DNA from: Dillenia suffruticosa
Taxonomy: Eukaryota > Streptophyta > Magnoliopsida > Dilleniales > Dilleniaceae
Direction: 5' to 3'
Assembly: GCA_033439265.1 (NCBI GenBank)
Contig: JAVTVX010000013.1
Location: 16,410,500 to 16,474,499 of the forward strand
Length of the DNA: 64,000 nucleotides
Below the pieces are notes generated by a model that made no database searches, had not been told where the DNA came from, and saw only the letters and a list, made by a program, of their open reading frames with translations. Positions 49,804 to 61,537 of this stretch are shown here, piece by piece. Numbering within the stretch: the stretch's first letter is position 1; each line of letters starts with the position of its first letter. The position numbers and the translations under genes are program-made.

Positions 49804-51970
49804 TTACCAATAATCTCCACAAAAGCAAATACCATCCTTGAAACGATGGAACCTATTTGCATCCCTAAAAACAATAAGCCGCTCAATTATCTTTGATATG
49901 AATTTAGTTTCATTATGGCAGTCAAAACAAACATGAAGATTCTTGAAGATCTGGATTTCAGTTCCAGGTTCAGAAGCAATAAGCCCCAAAAGCTATGGCC
50001 AATTTTTCACCATGAACTTTCACTATTAATTCCTTTTCTTCCTCCTTCACATCATGCAAAGCAGTAAGAGTTTCCATCTGAAATCCTGCCTCTATCATTT
50101 TTCCTGTCAACTTTTCCAGCATTGCATTGATAGCTGTAGTCTGAGGGTGAGACCGATCACCAGCCATAGAAATGTGCAGGGTCTCACCAACTTCAGTTGG
50201 GGTGCATCCTGGAGTCTTTGATAGGTTTCTCTTCTTCACCACTCGTTGCACTATGACAGCCTCTGGATAGTTTCTGTTGGCAGAGCATATGTTCGAGAGT
50301 AGCACATAGTAACCCACATTTTCAGGATCCAATTCCAACAACTTATCAGAAGCTATAGGTGCTAAGTTTTGATCCTTATGAATCATGAAACCACAGAGTA
50401 ATGCACCCCAAGCAACAGGGCCAGGCTGAACCCTCAAATTTTTAATGAAATCTAAGGCCTTCTCCAGCTGTCCAGCTCGACCAAGACAGTCCACCATGCA
50501 GGCATAGAGCTCAGCTCCAGGCTCAAACCCATATTCATGAACCACAGAATGACTGCAAGCATACAAGCATACAAGCATGGCATTCCGCGAAACTACATTC
50601 TTCTCTGGCATCTTGTCAAATAATTCTCGAGCCTCCATAATGCTACTACTTTGCATACGTGTTCAACTATAGCAGTTGAGACAAATACATTTGATTCAAA
50701 ACTGTCTTTTTTCAATAAATTATGCACCAATTTCCCTAAACTAAGAGCTTCAAGTTGGGCACAAGCAGAAAGAATACTTGATATTGTAACGGAATTCGGA
50801 TGAATAACTGCCTTTGCTGTTAATTCAATTTGGCTATAACCTGAGATCATGGCGTTCCAAGATGCCAAACTTTTCACGTGAGTTTCACCAAATGCCTGCT
50901 CCGCATACTCCGTTTCACTAAGTCTACAATAAACAGTGGTCAGTGCAGTTGGTACCAAAGAATTTGAAATAATTCCAGATTTGATGCTAAAACCATGGAT
51001 TGAGCAGGCGAGGCGAAGATGATCAAACGAATAGAAAACAGGAATCAAATCCACGATTGTACTTGAATTCACTCTCTCTCCAGCAAATCACGTAATAACC
51101 TCACGGAAGAATCAATTTCATTGTTACAAGAATAGCCAGAAATCATTGCATTCCAAGATATCAAATCCGGCTGCTCGATCTGTCTAAACAACAAACTGGC
51201 TGCGTGAATATTCCCACACTTCGAATACAAGGAAATCAATCCAGTAACCACGTGGTCATGATAATCAAAACCCAATTTCACTGCCAAGCACTGAATCATC
51301 ATCCCAACTCTCAACTCCCGCAACTCCGCTGCTGCTGGAAGAACAGCAGCCAACGTTGTGGAGTCCGCCTTGTTTCCTTCCAGCACCGTATTCGTAAAAA
51401 CCTCAATAGACAGAGAAACAGCAGTTCTTCACCATCCCAGAAATCATCGTATTCCAAACAACAGTATCTCTCTCTGACATTCCATCAAACACTTTTTTCG
51501 CACTCTCCAACCTCCCAAACTTAAGGTAAACATCAATAGCAGAAGACTCCACATATAATCTGAGCCGTACCATCAGCCACTGCATTAGAGTGAAGCAAAA
51601 CCCCAAATTTTTCGGACGAAAGACTTGTAGCAGCAGACGCAGAAAATGCATAGGTGAAGTTATCAGGCTTGAGCTCAGTGTTTTTTCTGACGTGGGTGCA
51701 GAGGGAGAGAGGAGAATGAGGTGAATTGTTGAGAGAGAAGCCTCTGACGAGAACATTGAAGAGGAACAGATCAGGTTTGGAGATTGTGAAGCAGAGAAGA
51801 CGAACTTGGTTAATGGATTTGAAATCAAGTAGCCGTTGGGAGAGTCTAGTGACCGTTATTAGATCGTGGTGGAGACCATTAAGGATTATTTGGGTGAGTG
51901 TTTGGTTGAGGTGAGAGAGTGTTGTGGATTTTAAGTTTAGGTTTAGGAAGAAGTTTCTTTCAAGGGGCAT
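49804..51970 (-). pseudogene. PPR-DYW protein gene relic
   Basis: Pentatricopeptide-repeat protein of the PLS-DYW class; intact members edit C to U in organelle transcripts. It reads MPLERNFFLNLNLKST at 51970, a chain of PPR motifs (LISWNAMISGYS, SWNAMISGYSQ, TISSILSACAQLEALSLGK), an E region (VGYYVLLSNICSANRNYPEA), and a DYW domain with HGEKLAIAFG, KNLHVCFDCHNETKFISK and the terminal ICFCGDYW stop at 49804. From memory it most resembles Arabidopsis At4g30700 (DYW9), which is intronless. Frame breaks or stops lie near 51540, 51400, 51070, 50650 and 49980, and in-frame tracts are missing: near 50820 (after SGYSQ) and near 50560, where WNTMISGYG through the next repeat is lost. At least five lesions, so not functional. 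Confidence 0.9.
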
Positions 51971-52464
51971 GCGGGAGTTCCACATGTTTTTGCAAATCAT
52001 TTGTTTCTCTGACTTTGATTAATGTTGTTTGGTTGGTTCTTTACTTTTTTTTTTTTTTTTTATCGGTATCATGGTTTGATCACTACTCAATATTTAGAGT
52101 TTCGCTCCGACTAATCTAAATCGATCGCTATAGAGTCCATTTTGTGAGAACGGATCTCCTAATATTATTTTTTTCCGTATTCAGTGGGAGTCAAACTCCC
52201 GATCTGATTAAAAGATAAAAATGATCATCTCACCAACGCGAAGGAGTGTTGGTGTTGGTTCTTTACTTCAAAGTCAGCAATCTCTCTCTCTCTCGGTTTG
52301 CATGGAGGCCAAAGGCCCAAAAGAACCAGGACCAGCCTCTCTCTCTCTCTCTCTCTCTCGGTTTGAATAGAGGCCAAAGGCCCAAAAGGACCAGGACCAG
52401 CCCGAGCCAAACAAGAAACAGCAAATGGGGTGCTGGTTATGGATACCATTGTTGAGTAGGGAGA
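51971..52464. other. Spacer between PPR relic and LINE
   Basis: A T-rich tract (about 52045-52060), an unassigned stretch with GGGAGTCAAACTCCCGATCT near 52187 (often seen in plant repeat DNA), and the tandem duplication listed separately. No gene. Confidence 0.5.
52281..52402. repeat. Tandem duplication of CT tract plus GAGGCCAAAGGCCCAAAA
   Basis: Units 52281-52337 and 52338-52402 each carry a CT microsatellite, CTCGGTTTG, GAGGCCAAAGGCCCAAAA and CCAGGACCAGCC; the CT lengths differ. The minus-strand GGGCCTTTGGCC resembles the 3' tail of the LINE at 20380-26412 (GGGCCTTCTAGCC), so this may be the displaced tail of the neighbouring minus-strand LINE. Confidence 0.75.
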
Positions 52465-55400
52465 CTAAGTCAAGGAGTCAGATTCTATAATTAGACTTTT
52501 GTGGTTGCAGTTGTCAGCTATCTTTAGTCCTTCTCTGAGCCTCCAGAATTCGGCCATCAGATTGTCAGATATACCCACATTTGCTAGGAAGCCAATAATC
52601 CATTTACCTTCAGAATTTCTTATGATTCCCCCTGCATTACTTCTGTGGGAGTTAAGAATAACTGAGCCATCAGTATTGAGCTTAAGAGTGTTTGGAGGGG
52701 GTGGAGACCATGAGACCATCTTGGGTTGCTTGGGGAGAGTGGTGAGGCTGCCTTCTAGATCAGAAGCAATGTTGTCCACAAATCTTCTTACTGTTTGGGC
52801 TGTGCGGTGGGCATTGAGAGGGATTTGTTTGAATATGTATCTACAATGAGCTTTACATATGTGCCAGATGGCTGCTGAGAAAGTCATACTCCAATGAGCT
52901 GTATTATGCATTCTATTGTAGTTGACCTTTAATCATTCAGAAGTGGAGGTAGAGTTGAACTGGGGAGCTGTCTGCTTGCTTGGAGCAATCAGATACTAGA
53001 CTGTTCTACTCCATCTGCAATCTCTAAGAAGATGAAGGACTAACTCATCTGAACATTTGCAAATGGGGCAAAGAGGGTCGAAGGACATTCTTCTTCTTGT
53101 TCTTTCCAGGTTGGTCAAAATTTTTCCTCTACTAGCAAGCCATATGAAGAATTTTATTCTCTCTGGGCAAGGGACTCTCTAGATCCATTTCGAAGTAGAC
53201 TCTTGGTTACTAGAGGGAGAGATATCTTCACAAAGGAGATTATAAGCAGATTGAACTATAAAAACTCCATTCACGGCTTCTTTCCAATAAAAGGATTCTT
53301 TGTACTAGTTGGAGGAAGGGAGAATTATGACTCTAATCTCCTCTATTTTCTGATGAGGGAGAACCATTCTCAGATCTTCAAGTTTCTAGCTGCTCTTGTT
53401 GTGGAGATAATAATTCAGCTTATATCAGGAGGGATTTGGTCTTACTACACGACTGCATGATTAGCCAACTTATCATTGCCTACCCATATGTCATGCCATA
53501 AGTTTATGTCTGCATCATCTCCAATTCTCCACTTGATGCCTTGCAGCAGACAGGACTTGCTTCTAATTATGCCTCTCTAAACATTGGAGCAGGTAGGCTT
53601 GATGGAGTGCTGTAAAAAGCTTTCTTTTTGAAGGTACTTGCATCAGAGGACTTGACACCATATGGCTTTATCTTCTTGGGACATTCTCCAAGCAAGCTTA
53701 GTGAGGAGAGCAATGTTATTTCTCCTAGTGCTTCTCAATCCAAGGCCTCTTTCTTGTTTGGATTTGCAGACTTGCTTCCAATTAATTAAGTGAATTTTCC
53801 TTCTTCCAAGGAGATCTCCCCAAAGAAAGTCCATGCTGAACTTATCTAAGAGGTTGCATGTGCCTTCAAGGAGCTAAGTAGTTTGCATGTTATGGATTGG
53901 AACTGAAGAGATGACAGATTTGATGAATGTGGCTCGACCTGCTATGCTGAGGAGCTTCATCTTCCAATTGCCAAGTTTGGGTTGAACTTTTTCCTCAAGA
54001 GGCTTGTAAGTATCCCTTCCAACTCTCTTGTGAATAATGGAGACACCTAGATAAGTACCTAGGTCTTGAGTTAGTCTGAATTTACTGGAATCTGCCAATG
54101 ATCTTTTCAAAGACCAAGAGGCCTTTGGGGAGATCCAAAACTTGGATTTGGAGGGATTTATCGAGAGACCACTTTCTTCACTGAATTCTTGCAAGCAACT
54201 GAGGATACTTTCCAAGTTGTGATGGTCAGCACCAGCAAAAATCATAAGATCATTAGCAGGACCTCTTCTTGCTGGTTTAATAAGCTTCCATTCTTCTTTT
54301 CTGACTGTCCCTTATCCTATAAGAGAGCCTTTCCATGGCAATGATGGAGAAGTAGGGAGAGAGAGGGTCTCCTTCCTTAATCCTTGCCTAGGTTTGATGG
54401 GAGGGAGGACACCTCCATTCCATAGAATAGAAACTTCGGAGCTGGTGACAGAGTGCATGATCAGCTTGATCAGAGAGTGGGGAAGGTTGAAATCTAGCAA
54501 GACTTGACCAAGGTAACTCCAACTAATGTTATCAAAAGTTTTTTGGAGGTCAATTTTCATCACCATTTTAGGCGTTTTGTTTCTGGAGTTGCGAGTGGAA
54601 TGAATGATTTCTTGGGTGATTTAATGTTGTCCATGGTACATCGGTTAGGAAGGAAGCTTCTTTGTTGAGGACCAATGACAGTTTGAAGGACAGCTCGCAA
54701 TCTCTCAATAATGACTTTGGCAAGGATCTTATAAGAAGTGTTTAAGAGACTAATAGGCCTAAAGTCATGAGCACTTTCTGACCTCTTAACTTTGGGGATG
54801 AGAACTAGATGAGCTTTTGTGAATTCCAGATGGAAGAATCCATCTCTGAAGGTTTTCTTGATGAAAGTGGTTATGCTGTGCTTGGCTATATCCCATCTGC
54901 TTTGGAAGAAAAGAAGTTGGATGTCATTAGAGCCAGGAGCCTTCAGGCCTTTCACAGCAAAGGCAGCTTGCTTGATTTCTTCATTAGTAGCTTCTTTCAT
55001 TAGAGAATTGCAATCTTCTTTAGAGATTTTGAGCTGATATCTAAGGTAGTTGCTGCTGGAAGGAGAGACATTTTTGCCCTTGAAGAGGTTGCTGAAATAA
55101 TCAATGACATGCTTCGCCAGTTCATCTTGGTCTTGACTCCAATTCCCATTGATCTTAAGGCTGACAATTCTGTTCTCATTTCTTCTTATCTTTGTAGCAG
55201 CATAGAAGAACTTGGTGTTTCTATCACCATTGCAAAACCAGTTGATCCTGGACTTTTGGTGCCATAGCATTTCCCTTTGATCCAAAGTTTTGTGATAATA
55301 TGAGAGAAGATCATACATGAGGGATTGAAGGAATGTAGAATATTCATAGTACTCTAATGAATGGATGCCTCTGAGCCTTACTTCAAGATTCCTTTTCCTG

Positions 55401-56285
55401 TGGAAAATGTTCCCAAATACGTTTTTATTCCAATATTTAAGCTTCTCAGTTGTGATCCAAGTTGCTTGCATGAGGGAACTGGCAGATTCCAAACCTCATC
55501 GAAGACTTCATTGAACTGGGGATGGGAGAGCCATGCTGCTTGAAATCTGAAGGATCTGCTATCTTTGTTAGGAGGGTGAGTGAGGTCAGTTTATAGCATA
55601 ATAGGATTGTGATCTCTATGAGTTCTAGTTAGGTTGATGGCCTTCATTTCAGGAAAAGAGATAGTAGCTTGATGGTTAGCTAAGATTCTATCTAGTCTTT
55701 CTTGTAGAGTGATTTTTTGTTCACATCTCTTGACCCAAGTGAATTAGGACCTGCAGCTCCTATGTCTCTGAGGCTGCATTTATCCCATTGAAGTTTAAAC
55801 CATTGGCCTCTCTTGTTGGTTCTAGGATTTAGCTTGCTGGTTTCCTCAGAATTTGCTATATCATTGAAGTCCCCTAATAGAAACCAAGGGAGATTTACAT
55901 TATTGGCATACCTAGCCGTGTCTTCCCAGAAAGCTTCTTTGTATGCTTTGTAGGGCTGGACATAAGCTATGGAGAGGAGCCACCTTCTGTTGTCTTCATT
56001 TATCATGCGGTGAATGGTTTGGTTAGTATGCTCTCTTATGGAGATGTTGAGCTTGCTTGAGTTCCAACAAAGCCATAAACTTCCCTTCTGACCACTGGCC
56101 TAGACAATGAAGTCTTTGTCCAATCCCTGAGGATACAGGAAGTTGGGGAGATTGTTTTTCTCAATTCTGGTTTCAATCATGCAGATTATGTCAAGTTGGT
56201 GCACTTTGCAAATCTCCTTGCATGTCATCCTGAACTTGTTATTCCCGATACCACAGCAATTCCACATAATAATTTTTCTGTTCAT
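52465..56285 (-). pseudogene. LINE ORF2 relic (endonuclease / reverse transcriptase / partial RNase H)
   Basis: Starts MNRKIIMWNCCGIGNNKFRM at 56285 (endonuclease). Endonuclease continues with PWFLLGDFNDIANSEE near 55880. Reverse transcriptase covers about 55490-53640: FRPISLLNTSYKILAKVIIE, then MVMKIDLQKTFDNISWSYLG. The catalytic F-A-D-D box reads PANDLMIF near 54245, with Asn in place of the first Asp. A Cys/His region follows, then the RNase H part NTLKLNTDGSVI and GIIRNSEGKW (about 52640-52720). Frame breaks occur near 55690, 54560, 54310, 53870 and in 53640-52911. Not functional. Confidence 0.85.
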
Positions 56286-56800
56286 TGGGGGATAGAGGAG
56301 GAGGGTGACTAGCTTGTGGAAGCTTAATCTTCTTCAATTATGTCATTTGCTGAATCATCCTCAGAATCTTCTTCCTGGTCAGATTTAGAGGTTGCTATTT
56401 CAAACCTATTCTTTTCTTCATCACTGAAGTCCATATCACTTCCTTTGCTTGTGTCAGGTAGCTTGGCTTCATTAGCTCTGCTTGTTTCTCCCGGGTCTAG
56501 TTACCATTTCTCCTCTTCATCCAGCTTATTATTCTTAGGCTTATTTCTCGGACCAGTCTCACAATAAAGGTGGGATTGATTCATTAGGGAAGTTGCAGAG
56601 GAATGAGTCTGGAGTATTGGGCTGGGTTTTCCTGGGTGTGGCTATGGATTATCAATTGTAATGGGCCTGCTTCTGAGTGTTTAGCCCAAGCTTGTAAGGT
56701 TTTCTCCGCATAACACACTTCCTGTCTTTTGTTGGGAGGTTCCTTGATCCTTGTTTTTTCAGAACGGCAGAGCTAATTTGCCTTAATTTTTTTTTCCTTT

Positions 56801-57865
56801 TTATTTCTGAATGCTATTGGGTACGTTGACCTCCTTCCTCTGTTTATCATTTTTTTGTCTTTTGTATTCAGCATTGCTCTTTTCCCTTCCTGCATGAGCA
56901 CCTGAAACTAGCTTTAGGACAGCTGGGACCATTATGCTGTAGACTGGGGCCATTTGTTCAGTGGTTTCTTCTTCCAAGGCAGCATAGTCAACTGCTAGCC
57001 TTCCAAATTTGTTATTGTGTAGCTGATACTTTTGTTCCTTTCCTTTCCCATTGCCAATTTTAGCTAATCTTTTCCTTCTTGGGACTTGCATCCACGGACC
57101 CAAACTTTCCTCTCTTTGGCTGTCACTGGAGTTATTTGAACTGGGTTTGCTTAGGTAATCATTTTTCAGCATTTGAGTTGTACTTTCAGATTGAGCAGCT
57201 TCATTGTAGAAGTCTTTGTTGTGCCCCACCCTTCCACATTTGAAGCATGTGGTGTGTAAGCCCTCATATTCCACCTGCTAGATTTTGTTTCTGATTTGAA
57301 TTTTGGGGACTAGAGGTTTGTTGAGATCAATTTCAACATACAATCTTGCATACTTCCCTCGCAGAGTGTTGGCTGTGTTGGAATCTATTTTGATGGACCT
57401 GCCCATGCTATTTGCAATCTCAAACTGGACATCTTCATTGAAGAATTCGATTGGTAGGTGGGGCAGCTGAATCCATACAACTGCATATTCAATTTTAGCT
57501 TCCTTTGGAGTGAACCATGGGCGCCATTTTCTCACCACAAGGTAGTGTTCATGGATCATCCATGGTTCTCCGATAAGCGCCTTCAATAAGTCCTATTGTA
57601 GAGCAAACCTGGCAACGAAGTAACCTTCCCCCAAGTCTAGTAGTTCTGTAGGGCCTTCAGGATTCCATATTGTGTGTATCTTTGTTTTCAGATGGTGGTA
57701 TCTAATGTTTTATCCCATCAACTTGATGATAAGGGCCTGTTTCCACGGTTTCCATAATTCTTTAAGCTTTTCATCAACAATTTCTATCTTTGTAATGCTC
57801 TGACATAAGTTGGCATCATATGCAAGCTTTGAGTTCATGAGCTCTTCTTCCGGGTCTGAGGCCAT
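56801..57865 (-). pseudogene. LINE ORF1 relic with zinc knuckle
   Basis: ATG at 57865 starts MASDPEEELMNSKLAYDANL. The DUF4283-like core follows (VDEKLKELWKPWKQALIIKL; WMIHEHYLVVRKWRPWF; PHLPIEFFNEDVQFEIANSM; EIDLNKPLVPKI). The knuckle is CFKCGRVGHNKDF, with Tyr where the last Cys is expected. The C-terminal part is basic and Ser-rich, ending VNVPNSIQK at 56801. Breaks lie near 57710-57590 and at 57276. The 56286-56800 spacer to ORF2 has only short frames. Confidence 0.85.
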
Positions 57866-57930
57866 TTCAAAGGAGAGATCTATTTTGCTGAAAAAATGAT
57901 TTTTTTCTATGAGCATTTCTTTGAAAGATG

Positions 57931-58502
57931 GTTTATGGCGTTACATTACCATGTCTTCAATGAATTTGCTATATATGTTAACCATGTTCTCGTTGGCGGT
58001 GGACACACAAAAATTATGCCTAAGGTGTTATATAAAGCCTAAAAAAAGGCAGCACAGTGGAGAAAAGATTGTCGACAACCGAAGCTCCCAGGCTCGTATG
58101 TATATTTACTGATTTACCCGCGTAAGTTGGATTTTTTTTTTTAATTAAAATAACATGACGATATAGTGTCGTGTCAACTCTATCAACTAGCCTTAGAATT
58201 TGAAAATTAAGCAAGCTTGGGTCATCATGAGCAAGGCCATGGCTATATCTTTATGCCAGAGTTGGTAGTTTGTAATAATCCTAATCCGGAGGAAATTTAC
58301 AATACCCGATGCATGGAAAATATTTGATTTGACATGAGGACGCGGAATATGTGCAAAAATTGTTTTGGAATATCTTAAAAAGGGCATAACTACGCAGTCG
58401 GTTCGGGTGAAAATGAACCCAAACCCAGAAACGCTCAACCCAGAGATCTTTTTCAACATTTCTATGATTGCCGTTGTATGAATGAGCTCAACCTACAATA
58501 AA

Positions 58503-58558
<56 letters not shown>

Positions 58559-59610
58559 ATTGGACTCGGCCCATGCTTAGAGAGAACTCAGTCACTAATT
58601 TTACGTGGGGCAAAGAACAGCCTCACTCATCAAGAACCCCTAACCCTATTCGCTAAAAGATCAATATAGCTATTTTTGTTAAATAAAGGATTCATATGAA
58701 TAAATTTATTTGAAGTTGGAGTTGGTTCATGCAATTGAATAAATAAGTAATTGAATAAAATTCTTGAAAATTAATTATAATAAATTTTATCTCAATTTAA
58801 TTTATTTATAATATAAGTTGAATTGAAATATTTTTTAAAATTGAATTAACTTGTTCGATCTTAATTTTAAATCAATATTTCTCTAGACTTGAGATTGTTA
58901 AGAAAATACAATTTCTCAACTTGATCCAACATGCATGTATGTATGTACGTATCTCATGCATTGTGCATGGTCGAGGACAAAGATGAATATTAATTTTCTA
59001 AGTTAGCGCAAAATCCGACTAGACATTTCCTTCTTATTTACCGTCCCCATGCTTGACCTGAACCCTTCCTTTATCAAAAGGAAATGCCGTCAAGCATGAA
59101 CAACTTTCCAAAAATTGCAAAATTCTATTAAAATTAAAACAATGATGAATTGAGATAATTACATCTTAAATTTTTAAACTTTATCTCAAATTTATTATTT
59201 GATTTCTGAACCGTAATGATTGAGGGTCTATGTTTTAAAAATCATAATAAATTGATCCTTCCATTAGTAAGAATACCTAATTGACCGTTATGTGCTAAGA
59301 TGATACACAATAATAGATGATGTGATTACCATGTGATAATAATTATTGACGCGTAATGTGATATGTCCATATCGACTATATCAAATTTTGTCACGTCAAC
59401 AATTTTATTAACGGGACATGACACGTCAGTTTAACTTTTTTAAAATAATATATAAAATCTTTCAAAAAAAAATATATAAAACCTTAAATTATTATAAAAA
59501 ATATAAATCTTAATTTTTTAAAAAAATATATAAAATTTCTCTCTCCACATCTCTCTCTCTCTACAAACGCCAGAGCCCCATTTTCTCTCTCTCACTCCAG
59601 ACCCAAGCTA

Positions 59611-59651
<41 letters not shown>

Positions 59652-60095
59652 CCCTTCCCAATTCAAGTGATTTTGATGAACAAAACCCAGAAGAAGACGA
59701 ATCGGTGATGAACAATCGAATGGGGACTGAGAAATAGTTTTCTCGATTTTGAAGACCAATTCAAGTGATTTCTCTCTCTCTCTCTCACTCCATTTTTCTT
59801 CATCTTCTCGATTTTTAACCTTTTCTCAGAGGGGTTTAGTCTTTAATAACTCTCCAACTCCACATTTCCTGGTCTTTAATAAAAATGCCCTCCTTTTTCC
59901 TCTGGTAGTAAATGTGCAGAGAAACCTCTCCGTAGAAAAGGCTTTTTGTAGTTTCTTTTTGTTATTTTCCACCTGGGTGTTGTCCCAATCATCCCAAACT
60001 AAACTCCTTTCTAGGAAAAATCAAGTGGGATTTTAGGGTATTCTTCATCTCCTCTGTTTTTTTCTTGGGTTTGAAGGAAGAACAAGGTAAGTGGT
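57931..60095. other. Intergenic DNA with microsatellites and a leader-like segment
   Basis: AT-rich spacer. It has a (CT)n tract at 58507-58555, diverged repeat-like sequence at 59150-59470 (TTAACGGGACATGACACGTC resembles common plant MITE debris), then a CT-rich stretch 59535-59660 and 59770-59790. The part up to 60085 looks like a plant 5' leader ending GAAGGAAGAACAAG before GTAAGTGG, a good donor site, with the copia LTR starting 10 bp later. The frame at 59749-60036 has no recognised family. Confidence 0.4.
58507..58555. repeat. (CT)24 microsatellite
   Basis: Uninterrupted CT dinucleotide repeat in the spacer between the minus-strand LINE and the right-hand copia element. Confidence 0.95.
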
Positions 60096-61537
60096 TGTTG
60101 GATTTATGTGCATATATACATGCGGAAGCGTGCAAAATATTTCGGAATCATAAAAGATTAGGGTTTTCGGGCATACCTCAAAAAGTAGATTACAAAATCT
60201 AGGAACCACGAATCTCGATCAATCGATCTCGCAGTCGGGATGATAACCACAAAAGTCGAGCTATCACCGCAGCACCACGACACATCAATCGAATCCGGTG
60301 ACACAAATTTTCTTCGCAGAATTTTTCTCCCTCTCTCTCAATTGTCTCCTCACAATGTTTGTGCAATGATTGTTCTCCCTAGAGTTTTGCCCTAGTTTCC
60401 ATATGTCTCCGTCACCACAAATGGTAGGGAATTCAAATCCCATAAGTTACCATTTGTGCATATGGAAAGTGGGATAATTTCCTTTCGCCAAATATGGAAA
60501 GATGCCCCACGTGGGCATTCATTCCTTCATCTCCCACTTGCACACGAGGGCATTTTCATCCATCACGAGATCACAGCTCATGCGATCTCCTGTATCACCC
60601 TTCTGGATTTTCATACTAGATTGGGTGTCGTGCGACTGACGAGTACACCTGCAAATAAAGACTTCTCGATGCACCTGTTAGGATGTTCGAGGAGTCGCCG
60701 TTAATAATAAAACAAATATCTCGCTGTACCCCAGACTCATCACATTTACATCCTTCGAGTCACTTTCCTCATCGAAAGTCATCCCCAATATATCCTCGAA
60801 TGTGTATTCACTATTATGTTCGTATCCCAACGTGGATATATACGTAACAGACCGGTCGATGAATACAACACAACGATGTAATGTAAATTGGTCTTCCTTT
60901 CCCAAACTCGAATCCATCGATCTCAAATCAGCTGCTTTCCTAGACCTGCCCCTTAGACCTCAATTTATCTTCCGGGCCATAGGTAAACAGACTAAAGTAG
61001 CAAACACTGAATCAAGACTTCTAGAGACAGTCGAAAGTAAAATAAGGGTACTAAAGATCTCACCCAATGGATCTCGGGTTTCACACAGTGGGAACGGGGA
61101 TCATGAATAGATCGTCTCATGTAATTACTCCCACTATCCCTAGTCGTCATCACACACGGTATGAAATGCGTGTCATAGTATTAATCCCTTATTTCTCAAA
61201 ATGGCATATATCAGATTTCTTAACACTGTGCAGATACGGGACTCAGTCTACACATAAGACTCTACCCAGAGATCTCAGAGAGAGTGTCTCAGAGACAATA
61301 TCACTATCGCAGGTGATGTCTGAAATCTCAAATCTGGCTACTCACAGGCAACATGGATGTGGGTATTTCCATGTCTGTCATATCCCAAATGACCTCATCC
61401 TGAACGCGTATCAGGGCGACTTTTGTTCTAGCTGGGCCACTCTCAATACCTCTTACGACTAGAAACCGTCTCATCTCCACTCACTCAGAGTTGGAGGTGG
61501 TCGCTCGTATGAGAGAGTCGACCTCACCTGCCTAACA
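60096..61537 (-). repeat. Probable 3' LTR of the right-hand copia element
   Basis: On the plus strand it starts TGTTGGATTTATGTGCATAT and ends near CCTGCCTAACA, so the minus-strand LTR would be TGTTAGGCAGG...AATCCAACA, about 1.44 kb. GCGGAAGCGTGC near the left end is frequent in long copia LTRs. Without the 5' partner both borders are inferred from the TG..CA ends only; the purine tract expected beside it is not clear. Confidence 0.5.

Larger units (their letters stand above)
52465..57930 (-). mobile_element. L1-clade plant LINE, minus strand, 3' end lost
   Basis: Same family as the plus-strand LINE at 20380-26412: ORF1 shares LPIEFF, EIDLNK and CGRVGHN, and ORF2 shares KFR and KIHLI-W signatures. 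It has ORF1 (57865-56801), a spacer, then ORF2 from 56285. The RNase H-like region stops at LIIESDSLT (52465), so about 250 bp of coding sequence and the A tail seen in the sister copy are absent. The 5' end is approximate. It is less decayed than the plus-strand copy but still broken in at least ten places. Confidence 0.9.

Noticed and set aside
59749-60036. 95-codon plus-strand frame before the right-hand copia element
   Set aside because: Ser/Phe/Leu-rich translation of a CT-rich leader-like segment; more likely untranslated sequence.
60456-61462. Plus-strand frames of 80-130 codons
   Set aside because: They lie inside the probable LTR of the minus-strand copia element and show no domain.
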